Below are positions 1 through 5,030 of a stretch of 5,030 nt of DNA, piece after piece (position 1 is the first letter of the stretch; the number at the start of each line of letters is the position of its first letter). The notes under the pieces are model-generated. The model was not told the DNA's origin and searched no databases. It saw nothing but the letters and a program-made list of their open reading frames with translations. Both the position numbers and the translations under genes were made by a program. Source of the stretch: CAZAQS01 sp964486825 (lineage in GTDB: Bacteria > Chloroflexota > Anaerolineae > Anaerolineales > UBA4823); the NCBI GenBank assembly GCA_964486825.1, contig CAZAQS010000329.1:1-5030 (forward strand), given 5' to 3'.

Positions 1-229
1 GCGCGTTCAGTCTCGCCTCGCACTTGCGCCAGTCGTACTCGCTCGTCCAGTAGCGAGCGAGCTCCTGCAGCGTCGCCAGCTGCACGCCCTGTGATCGATC
101 GGCGACCAGCTCCTTGGTGGGCCAGCGCGTCGCCGCGATGCGCCGGCGGAGGTCGACGAGTGCCTCTTCCGGAACGTTGACGCGAAAGGAGCGGGCTGCG
201 GTGTCTACTTGGGATGTTTGTTGGGTCAT
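1..229 (-). CDS. Epoxide hydrolase, N-terminal part (runs off the window edge)
   Basis: The 76 visible codons begin MTQQTSQVDTAARSF and contain FRVNVPEEALVDLRRRIAATR, RWPTKE, GVQLATLQELARYW and YDWRKCEARLNA. This is the classic N-terminal lid region of microsomal-type epoxide hydrolases (Pfam EHN family), which precedes an alpha/beta-hydrolase core with an Asp-His-Asp/Glu triad. The core lies outside the window, so catalytic residues cannot be checked. Family members open epoxides to vicinal diols, but many bacterial homologues have no known substrate. I chose the ATG at 229 because AGGAA sits six bases upstream and because family proteins usually begin about here. The same frame stays open upstream to an ATG at 409, so a longer product with a signal-peptide-like leader cannot be excluded. 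The gene is divergent from the large STAND gene. Confidence 0.85.
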   Translation of the reverse strand, partial: MTQQTSQVDTAARSFRVNVPEEALVDLRRRIAATRWPTKELVADRSQGVQLATLQELARYWTSEYDWRKCEARLNA

Positions 230-235
230 TGTGGA

Positions 236-240
236 TTCCT
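236..240 (-). promoter_or_regulatory. Ribosome binding site for the epoxide hydrolase
   Basis: On the minus strand AGGAA lies six bases before the ATG at 229, just after a run of eight A residues. It supports internal initiation at 229 even though the reading frame is open further upstream. Confidence 0.6.
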
Positions 241-245
241 TTTTT

Positions 246-409
246 TTAAAAATACTGTCTAGAGCCGTCTGCCCAGGCACCGTGAACCAGAACGATGATC
301 GGGGATTACTCCAGGCTTGAGCGGCAGCCGGTATCCCAGCGAGAGATAGCCCAAGTAATCGTAGAATATCCCGCCAGGGTGTCTGAATGTTCGACAGGAT
401 GCGTTTCAT
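246..409 (-). pseudogene. 5' remnant of a secreted alpha/beta hydrolase, frameshifted
   Basis: Translation from the ATG at 409 gives a typical Sec signal peptide: a basic start MKRILSN, the hydrophobic stretch ILRLLGLSLAGIPAAA and a type I cleavage site AAAQA before W33. AAGGAG lies six bases upstream of this ATG. Further on, the neighbouring frame reads IIVLVHGAWADGS (about 300-261), the strand plus oxyanion-loop motif (HGAW/HGAF) that opens many esterase-like alpha/beta hydrolases. It then runs RQYF and stops at TAA 248-246. Adding one C to the minus-strand CCCC run (plus-strand GGGG 301-304) joins the two parts as NPPIIVLVHGAWADGS, so a single-base deletion explains the break. Homology ends after ADGS, and the nucleophile, acid and His regions are missing. 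The remnant lies directly before the epoxide hydrolase, as if the rest had been deleted or replaced. Confidence 0.55.
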
Positions 410-415
410 ACCTTA

Positions 416-421
416 CTCCTT
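416..421 (-). promoter_or_regulatory. Strong Shine-Dalgarno before the ATG at 409
   Basis: AAGGAG on the minus strand is six bases from the ATG at 409. It is the best ribosome binding site in the window and argues that the signal-peptide start at 409 was, or still is, a real translation start. Confidence 0.6.
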
Positions 422-448
422 CTGATAATGAACAGTTGCTATAACCGA

Positions 449-487
449 TTGAAATCGCCATCCATATCGTCTAAATAGGAGTATAAT
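449..487 (+). promoter_or_regulatory. Candidate promoter elements for the STAND gene
   Basis: TTGAAA (449-454) is followed after 17 bases by TAAATA (472-477), a fair -35 paired with a weak -10. A perfect TATAAT lies at 482-487 but has no good -35 at 16-18 bases. Either could drive the gene starting at 586, leaving a leader of about 90-100 bases. Both overlap the opposite-strand promoter at 480-508, so transcription of the two sides could interfere. Confidence 0.3.
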
Positions 488-508
488 TGTCAAATTTCCT
501 TATGTCAC
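480..508 (-). promoter_or_regulatory. Sigma70-like promoter for the leftward hydrolase genes
   Basis: On the minus strand GTGACA (508-503) and TATACT (485-480) each match five of six consensus bases of the -35 and -10 boxes and are separated by exactly 17 bases. Transcription would start near 473, giving a leader of roughly 64 bases before the ATG at 409. The call rests on consensus match only, and sigma specificity in this lineage is assumed. Confidence 0.45.
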
Positions 509-522
509 TGGACATCGGGTAG

Positions 523-545
523 CACTTTACTTCCCATCACTTTAC
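523..545. repeat. Direct repeat CACTTTAC x2, possible operator
   Basis: CACTTTAC occurs at 523-530 and again at 538-545, with starts 15 bases apart. The pair lies between the candidate promoter and the start codon of the STAND gene, in AT-rich DNA. Two tandem sites at this position would suit a regulator. The adjacent gene carries an XRE-type HTH, so autoregulation is conceivable but not shown. Eight-base repeats can also arise by chance. Confidence 0.35.
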
Positions 546-572
546 ATTTCTGCCTTCTATTTGGTCATTTGG

Positions 573-577
573 AAAGG
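573..577 (+). promoter_or_regulatory. Ribosome binding site for the STAND gene
   Basis: AAAGG, within GGAAAGGCGG, lies eight bases before the ATG at 586. Because the first in-frame stop upstream is at 520-522 and no ATG or GTG lies between, this fixes 586 as the start. Confidence 0.6.
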
Positions 578-585
578 CGGCGATA

Positions 586-3500
586 ATGAGAGGATCCTCC
601 TATCATAAACGTGACTACGCTTTTGGGCAGACCATGCTGACCCTGCGGACCCAGATTGGGCTGACGCAAGCCGAATTGGCCAAAGCCCTGGCCGTCTCCC
701 GGAAAGCGGTTGGCAATTGGGAAAGTGGCATATGTTATCCCAATGCTGAACACCTCAAACAGTTTATTGCTCTCGCCATCCAGCATCGAGCCTTTCCGGC
801 CGGGTGCACGGTAGAGGAGGTGCACGCCATCTGGCAGAGTGCTCACCAAAAGGTGCTTTTCGATGAAATCTGGCTTGCCACACTCTTATCCCAATCGGAA
901 GCATCCCCGTCCTTGCAACCGATCCTTGAGACCACCGCTGAGGTTGCCCCTGCTCATCGGGTGTATTGGAACGACGCGCCGGCAGTTCCCGCCTTCTACG
1001 GCCGGGAGTGGGAAATGGGCTTGTTGACTGGTTGGTTGGTCGCAGAGCGGTGCCGTGTGGTCTGTGTGCAGGGATTAGGGGGCATTGGCAAATCGGCGTT
1101 GGCCATCAGCTTAATGCACCGGTTAGCGGACCACTTCGAGGTGGTGATCTGGCGGTCCTTGCGCGATCTTCCCACGTGTGAGGACCTGCTGAAAGATCTT
1201 CTCCAGGTGCTTCTCCCCCGGTCGCTCAGTGGAGAGCCAACCACCCTGGAACGACGCCAGGACACCTTACTGGAACAAATGCGCAAAACCCGTATCCTGC
1301 TGGTGCTGGATAACTTAGAAGCGGTGCTGGAGGAAGGAGAAGGCGCGGGGAGGATGCATCCCGGATATGAAGACTTTGGACGCTTCCTGCGGCTCGCCGC
1401 TGAGACAGAACACCAGGGCTGTGTGTTGCTCACCAGCAGGGAGAAGCCGGCTGTTCTTGTCCCAATGGAAGGAAGCCAGGCTCCGGTTCGGGTGTTGCGC
1501 CTTGCCCCCCTGGATGCCGCTAGCTGCGAGGAGTTGTTAGCAGAAAAGGGTGTAAAAGGCAGCCCACCCGATCGGGCGCGGCTGATCGAGATCTATACCG
1601 GTAATCCCCTGGCCTTGAAAATCGTGGCACAGACGATTGTTGATCTCCTTGGAGGTGAGATAGCCTTGTTCCTGGAGCAGGGCGAGGTGATCTTTGGCGG
1701 TGTCCGCGACCTGCTGGAAGAGCAGTTCGTCCGGCTCTCCAGTCTGGAGCAAAGTATACTGTTGTGGTTGGCGATCCTGCGCGAGCCCGCCACCCTCGAC
1801 GAACTGCTGGAGGTGCTGGTCGCGCCCGTCACGCGCGCCCGATTATTGGAAGCGCTGGATGGCCTCTATCGTCACTCGCTAATTGAGCAGGGCCAGAGAC
1901 AAGGAAGCTTTACCCTTCAATCGGTGGTCCTGGAGTATCTGACGGCATGGCTCATTATGCGGGTAACTGCAGAAATCCAGGAAGGAGATCTCGATCACCT
2001 GATCGAGCAGAGCCTCGAGCTGGCCCAAGTGCGGGAAGATGTCCGGCAGACCCAGGAGCATTTGATCGTTGTCCCGATTTTGACTCGCCTGCGAAGCGCC
2101 CTCCCCCAGTCAACCTCGCTAGAGGAGCATCTGCTAAGGCTGCTACGCGGACTGGCCTCCTGGGGGATTGATAAGCAAGGGTATGGACCGGCGAATCTGG
2201 TCGCATTACTGCGCATTTATCAAGGGCACCTGCGCGGCCTGGACATGTCGGACCTCGCGCTGCGTGGGGCCTATCTACAAGGTGTTGAGATGCAAGATGC
2301 GATTTTATCCAATGCCTTCCTCCAGGACAATATTTTTACCGAGAACTTCGACCTTATCCGGGCTGTGACGATTAGTAGTAACGGGCAGTACTGGGCGGCA
2401 AGTATCGGCCGAGGGGAAATACGAGTGTGGGAAGTGGTCGATGAGCACCTCCATTTGATGTGGCAAACCTATGCAGAGATGTTCCAGGCACTGGCGTTCA
2501 GCCCGGATTGCTGCAGGCTGGCAATCGGTAGCTTAGACGGCATGATCCAATTGCGGGACGTGCCCAGCGGCGCCCTGCTGTGGTCAGACTGGCACGCCAA
2601 CAATGTCAACAGGCTGACCTTTTCTCCAGACGGCAAAGTCCTCGCCAGTGCGGGTAATGATTCAACCGTTCGATTGTGGGACACGCATCGTGGAACGCTG
2701 CTGCAGGCGCTTTCGCATCCTGACCCGGTGTTTGCGGTTACCTGGAGCCCCGATGGGCGTTGGCTGGCGAGCGGGGAATCCGGGGGTGCTGTCCGCTTGT
2801 GGGAGGTACAGGGGCCAAACCCGGCTGCCTGCGTCCAAAGGTTCTTAGGACATACAAACTGGGTCCGGTCACTTAGCTTTTCCCCAGACAGCCAGTTACT
2901 GGCCAGCGGGAGTTACGATGGCAAAGTGATCCTCTGGGATATCGTCAATGGAGCCGTACATCAAATGTTGGCAGGCCACACGGATCGGATTCAAAGCATA
3001 GCCTGGAGCCCCGATGGACAACTGATTGCCAGCAGTGGCCTAGACCAGGTAATCCGGCTTTGGGAGGTTGGACAGGATAATCCTCGGGCAGTTCTTCAGG
3101 GACATACAGCCCCGATAAACAGTTTGGCCTTTACGCCCGATAGTAGTAGCTTACTGAGCGGCAGTGATGATGGGTCGCTGCGGGTATGGGGTGTCTCGCA
3201 TGGGCAGCTGGTTCGATTAATCCAGGGCTATATATCCGCACTCTATGACCTTGACTGGAACCCGGATGGCGACCAGATGATCACAGGAGGCGCGAATGCG
3301 CAGGTCACAGTTTGGGAGGTGGCAGGGAAGACGCCATCGAAAATATGGCGCAATCCGAATGGGGCCGTATACGGGGTGGGATGGAGCCCGGACGGAAAAC
3401 TACTTGCTACCAATGGAGGAGGCCGGGTAATCCAACTCTGGGACCCGACCACCGAGACTAAGGATGAGATTCAAGAGCCAAAGACCCTTTTTTTTGGGCT

Positions 3501-4227
3501 AGCCTGGAGCCCGGATGGGAAATGCCTGGCCAGTGGCACCTATTTGCATGGCATCCTCGTATGGGAAGTGAATACGGGAACCCGCAAATGGATGGGGGAT
3601 GGATACCCAACTCGCTTCTTGACGGTGGCCTGGAGCCCGGATGGTGTACTCTTGGCTGGCGGTGGTGATGACGGCTACGTTTACGTGTGGGATACCGCAA
3701 CCGGAAGGCTGATGCAGCAGCTCGCGGGACATCACGGATGGATTAAAAGTGTTGCCTGGAGCCAGGATGGAGCACAACTGGCCTCGGCGGGGAGTGGAAG
3801 CAAGGGCGGGGAGGTCTTGATCTGGGATATCCGGCGCGGGGTGTGCGTTCTTAGATTGGATGGGCAGGCGAGGATTGTTCATGCAGTAGCCTGGGGGAAG
3901 AACGGGGATATTTTGGTGAGCGGGAGTGGCGATGGGAAGCTGCGCTGGTGGGGTCTTGGCTCCGGGGAGTGCTCTCAGGAGTGTGACGCACACCAGGGTA
4001 GGGTTCTGTCCCTGCGGCGCAACCCTGAAGGGACTCAGCTGGCCAGCTGTGGGGATGATGGAGCTGTCCATCTCTGGGACCTGGGCTCGGGGGAGCGTCT
4101 GCAAACCCTACGGCAAGATCGGCCATACGAGCGACTTAACATAAGTGGAATCGGCGGTTTGACCGAGGTGAAGAAGGAGGATTTACGTATGTTGGGAGCA
4201 ATCGAAGAGCCAAACAAAGGTGAATGA
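586..4227 (+). CDS. STAND ATPase: XRE HTH, NB-ARC, pentapeptide and 14 WD40 repeats
   Basis: This 1213-residue protein is predicted to be cytoplasmic, with no signal peptide or membrane span. Residues 13-62 form an XRE/Cro-type helix-turn-helix (LTQAELAKALAVSRKAVGNWE). After a helical linker and FYGRE (137-141), the NB-ARC ATPase shows Walker A GLGGIGKS (163-170), RNBS-A-like VVIWRSLRD (186-194), Walker B ILLVLDN (237-243), sensor-like LLTSRE (281-286) and GNPLAL (339-344). A winged-helix-like region follows (about 380-455), ending FTLQSVVLEYL, then a helical linker (to about 545), a pentapeptide stretch (549-584) and 14 WD40 repeats (588-1166). The tail carries RPYERLNISGIGGLTE. All core nucleotide-binding motifs are present, so the ATPase looks active. 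The layout matches the STAND class, in which repeats sense, NB-ARC switches or oligomerises, and the N-terminal domain is output. Here the output would be DNA binding. Some STAND proteins act in phage defence or signalling; the role here is unknown. It appears monocistronic. Confidence 0.9.
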   Translation: MRGSSYHKRDYAFGQTMLTLRTQIGLTQAELAKALAVSRKAVGNWESGICYPNAEHLKQFIALAIQHRAFPAGCTVEEVHAIWQSAHQKVLFDEIWLATLLSQSEASPSLQPILETTAEVAPAHRVYWNDAPAVPAFYGREWEMGLLTGWLVAERCRVVCVQGLGGIGKSALAISLMHRLADHFEVVIWRSLRDLPTCEDLLKDLLQVLLPRSLSGEPTTLERRQDTLLEQMRKTRILLVLDNLEAVLEEGEGAGRMHPGYEDFGRFLRLAAETEHQGCVLLTSREKPAVLVPMEGSQAPVRVLRLAPLDAASCEELLAEKGVKGSPPDRARLIEIYTGNPLALKIVAQTIVDLLGGEIALFLEQGEVIFGGVRDLLEEQFVRLSSLEQSILLWLAILREPATLDELLEVLVAPVTRARLLEALDGLYRHSLIEQGQRQGSFTLQSVVLEYLTAWLIMRVTAEIQEGDLDHLIEQSLELAQVREDVRQTQEHLIVVPILTRLRSALPQSTSLEEHLLRLLRGLASWGIDKQGYGPANLVALLRIYQGHLRGLDMSDLALRGAYLQGVEMQDAILSNAFLQDNIFTENFDLIRAVTISSNGQYWAASIGRGEIRVWEVVDEHLHLMWQTYAEMFQALAFSPDCCRLAIGSLDGMIQLRDVPSGALLWSDWHANNVNRLTFSPDGKVLASAGNDSTVRLWDTHRGTLLQALSHPDPVFAVTWSPDGRWLASGESGGAVRLWEVQGPNPAACVQRFLGHTNWVRSLSFSPDSQLLASGSYDGKVILWDIVNGAVHQMLAGHTDRIQSIAWSPDGQLIASSGLDQVIRLWEVGQDNPRAVLQGHTAPINSLAFTPDSSSLLSGSDDGSLRVWGVSHGQLVRLIQGYISALYDLDWNPDGDQMITGGANAQVTVWEVAGKTPSKIWRNPNGAVYGVGWSPDGKLLATNGGGRVIQLWDPTTETKDEIQEPKTLFFGLAWSPDGKCLASGTYLHGILVWEVNTGTRKWMGDGYPTRFLTVAWSPDGVLLAGGGDDGYVYVWDTATGRLMQQLAGHHGWIKSVAWSQDGAQLASAGSGSKGGEVLIWDIRRGVCVLRLDGQARIVHAVAWGKNGDILVSGSGDGKLRWWGLGSGECSQECDAHQGRVLSLRRNPEGTQLASCGDDGAVHLWDLGSGERLQTLRQDRPYERLNISGIGGLTEVKKEDLRMLGAIEEPNKGE
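2230..2337 (+). other. Pentapeptide-repeat segment inside the STAND protein
   Basis: Residues 549-584 read in five-residue steps: LDMSD, LALRG, AYLQG, VEMQD, AILSN, AFLQD. This follows the A(D/N)LXX-type pattern with a central L, M or F. The stretch of about seven repeats is short for a full quadrilateral helix. It probably caps or spaces the helical linker from the first propeller. The same kind of segment precedes WD40 repeats in many cyanobacterial and Ktedonobacter NB-ARC proteins. Confidence 0.65.
2347..4083 (+). repeat. Fourteen WD40 repeats (two predicted seven-bladed propellers)
   Basis: Repeat units of about 41 residues start near residues 588, 630, 671, 712, 755, 797, 839, 881, 924, 964, 1008, 1048, 1093 and 1135. 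Most show SPDG or a variant followed by LASG and end in a W-D/E/G motif. Canonical GH starts survive only in repeats 5, 6, 7 and 12; repeat 2 ends RDV without the Trp, and repeat 12 carries an extra loop (GSGSKGG). Fourteen units suit two closed seven-bladed propellers forming a large protein-interaction or ligand-sensing surface. At the DNA level the SPDG region is strongly repetitive: GCCTGGAGCCCGGATGG is identical at 3502-3518 and 3628-3644, with near copies at 2740, 3001, 3379 and 3754. Confidence 0.85.
3488..3495 (+). repeat. T8 homopolymer inside the WD40 coding region
   Basis: Eight T residues encode part of L968 and F969-F970 at the start of repeat 10. Loss of one T would bring TAG (3500-3502) into frame almost at once and remove the last four and a half propeller blades. 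The tract is intact in this copy. Confidence 0.9.
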
Positions 4228-4232
4228 TCAGA

Positions 4233-4268
4233 AAGAAGCGGCCCATTATTATGGAGGGCGCGGCTCTT
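4233..4268 (+). terminator. Imperfect hairpin after the STAND gene, possible terminator
   Basis: AAGA-AGC-GGCCC pairs imperfectly with GGGCGC-GGCTCTT across an AT-rich loop, starting six bases after the stop codon. There is no U-rich tail (CTTATAG follows), so intrinsic termination is doubtful. Confidence 0.25.
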
Positions 4269-4293
4269 ATAGAAGCATGGGTGTCAGCTGATA

Positions 4294-5017
4294 ATGATAC
4301 TGGGCGGGATTAAACCTTGCACCCTACAGTTTATAAATAATGTTCTGTTACAGGCAGAACATGCTCGCCTTCGAGCAGGACGGCCCAGAGCAACCGTGGT
4401 GACAGGTTACCTGATTTTCGACGACGAGAGTTGGCCGAAGCCCAATCTCGGTGCACACCAAGCCCAAAGGCAAAAAGATGGGTGGTCTGGGGTTGCATTT
4501 CTCCAACACCGATCAGAAAGTGGTCAGCGGGCATTGCCTGATGCCCGGTCTCTATGTGCTGCTGGGGAGGCGCTGTCCCCTTCAGCCTCACCTGTACCGC
4601 CAGGGCTCCGTTTGCCAAGCAGAAGGCGAACCCTTTCAGAGCAAAGTCGATTTGACTGTGGAGGAGATCCACCAGTTTGAGCCAGTGCCAGGGACACAAA
4701 CCCATGTTCTGATCGACAGCTGGTTTCATTGCAAGCGGGTACACAGAGCCGCTCAGCAACGGGGGTTTGAGGTCAGCGGTGGATTGAAAAGCAATCGGGT
4801 CATGCGTTTCATCGCTGAGGACGGCAGCCGAGAATGGCTGCCTCTCTCTGTCTATGCCACTCGCCTCAGGCCAGAAGATTGGCAAGAAGTGGTTTGGCCG
4901 TCTGCCGAAGGTGGGCAGAAGCTGTATGCTCACCGGGTACAGACCTGGGTGCGCAAAAATGTCTCCGCGTCGAGCAGGACCACCTGCGGCTGGATGCGCG
5001 AGGCAGCGCAGCCTTAA
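4294..5017 (+). pseudogene. DDE transposase remnant (IS701/IS4-like), frameshifted and truncated
   Basis: The first part (from about residue 24 of the frame at 4294) reads RPRATVVTGYLIFDD, with the first catalytic Asp region at about 4420-4425. The match then moves to the +1 frame from 4451: HTKPKGKKMGGLGLHFSNTD, KVVSGH, GLYVLLGRRCPL, then THVLIDSWFHCK with the second catalytic Asp at 4715-4717, and GGLKSNRVMR, WQEVVWPSAEGGQKLYAH and VQTWVRK. This pattern is the RNase H-like DDE core of IS701/IS4-type transposases common in Ktedonobacter-like genomes. The 25 bases 4426-4450 between GACGAC and GTGCAC shift the frame by one. Recognisable sequence ends near 4957 and the frame then runs NVSASSRTTCGW to a TAA, so the region with the catalytic Glu is missing. 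The start is uncertain because the usual N-terminal domain is absent. It should be inactive unless a programmed frameshift and a downstream continuation exist. Confidence 0.7.
4340..4376. repeat. Two adjacent perfect hairpins near the transposase 5' end
   Basis: ATGTTCTG (4340-4347) and CAGAACAT (4355-4362) form a perfect eight-base inverted repeat with a seven-base loop. It is followed at once by GCTCG (4363-4367) and CGAGC (4372-4376) with a four-base loop. They lie inside or just before the transposase remnant and could be structure at an element end or a regulatory hairpin. No matching copy is seen elsewhere in the window. Confidence 0.6.
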
Positions 5018-5030
5018 AGTGAACACCGGG

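Larger units (their letters stand above)
410..585. other. Divergent AT-rich intergenic control region
   Basis: The stretch between the two divergent starts is clearly more AT-rich than the genes on either side. It holds the opposed promoter elements, the CACTTTAC pair and a short inverted repeat (CGATT 446-450, AATCG 453-457). No coding frame of note is seen, and an in-frame TAG at 520-522 closes the STAND frame upstream. Confidence 0.6.

Noticed and set aside
237..249. A AAA AAG heptamer on the minus strand as a programmed -1 frameshift site
   Set aside because: A -1 shift there leads away from the epoxide hydrolase frame, so it would not create a sensible fusion.
488..493. Perfect TTGACA on the minus strand as a -35 box
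   Set aside because: At 16-18 bases downstream there is no acceptable -10 box; the GTGACA/TATACT pair fits far better.
586..600. MRGS start with a GGATCC site, resembling an expression-vector tag
   Set aside because: No His codons follow, the native upstream control region is present, and SYHKRDYAF is typical of the natural family start; coincidence.
996..1433. 145-codon minus-strand frame opposite the NB-ARC domain
   Set aside because: Low-complexity Ser/Arg-rich translation, antisense to conserved ATPase motifs.
2347..4083. Regular repeats considered as a CRISPR array or satellite DNA
   Set aside because: The period is about 125 bases, the units are in one open frame and encode WD40 blades, and there are no spacers.
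3499..4104. 201-codon minus-strand open frame opposite the WD40 repeats
   Set aside because: It mirrors the repetitive WD40 codons (recurring SRLAP-like antisense text) and has no start context; antisense shadow.
4331..5026. 231-codon open frame on the minus strand opposite the transposase
   Set aside because: Its translation has no recognisable domain, and it lies antisense to clear transposase sequence in the plus frames; a shadow frame in GC-rich DNA.

Overview
The window most likely comes from a member of the Ktedonobacteria (Chloroflexota) or a close relative. The evidence is the central gene. Its joined XRE helix-turn-helix, NB-ARC ATPase, pentapeptide and WD40 layout, its linker phrases (GYGPANLVALL, GVEMQDA, FTLQSVVLEYL) and its RPYERLNISGIGGLTE tail match what I remember of a large paralogous family in Ktedonobacter-type genomes. 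No rRNA, tRNA or CRISPR array is visible, so the taxonomic call rests on protein recognition alone.

Layout. Positions 1-229 (minus strand) hold the N-terminal part of an epoxide hydrolase, cut by the window edge. Positions 246-409 (minus) hold the start of a second, secreted alpha/beta-hydrolase gene. It has its own Shine-Dalgarno and signal peptide, but the hydrolase motif IIVLVHGAWADGS lies out of frame by what looks like one lost base, and the gene stops just before the epoxide hydrolase start. Positions 410-585 are an AT-rich divergent control region. It has a good minus-strand promoter, weaker plus-strand promoter elements overlapping it, and a direct repeat of CACTTTAC in front of the large gene.

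Positions 586-4227 (plus) encode an intact 1213-residue STAND-type signalling ATPase. An N-terminal XRE-type DNA-binding domain is followed by an NB-ARC switch, a winged-helix/helical linker, a short pentapeptide stretch and 14 WD40 repeats, enough for two seven-bladed propellers. By analogy with other STAND proteins the propellers sense a ligand or protein, the ATPase acts as a switch or oligomeriser, and the HTH is the output. The ligand and target are unknown.

Positions 4228-4293 are a short intergenic gap with one imperfect hairpin. Positions 4294-5017 are a broken DDE transposase gene. It has a frameshift just after the first catalytic Asp, and its recognisable sequence ends near 4957, before the expected catalytic Glu. 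Two adjacent hairpins lie at its 5' side. The STAND gene is therefore a single intact gene between decayed or rearranged neighbours, which suits an accessory, mobile-element-rich region. Nothing here proves a new multi-gene system. The points most worth a second look are the STAND protein, its slippage-prone T8 tract and the mosaic hydrolase locus.
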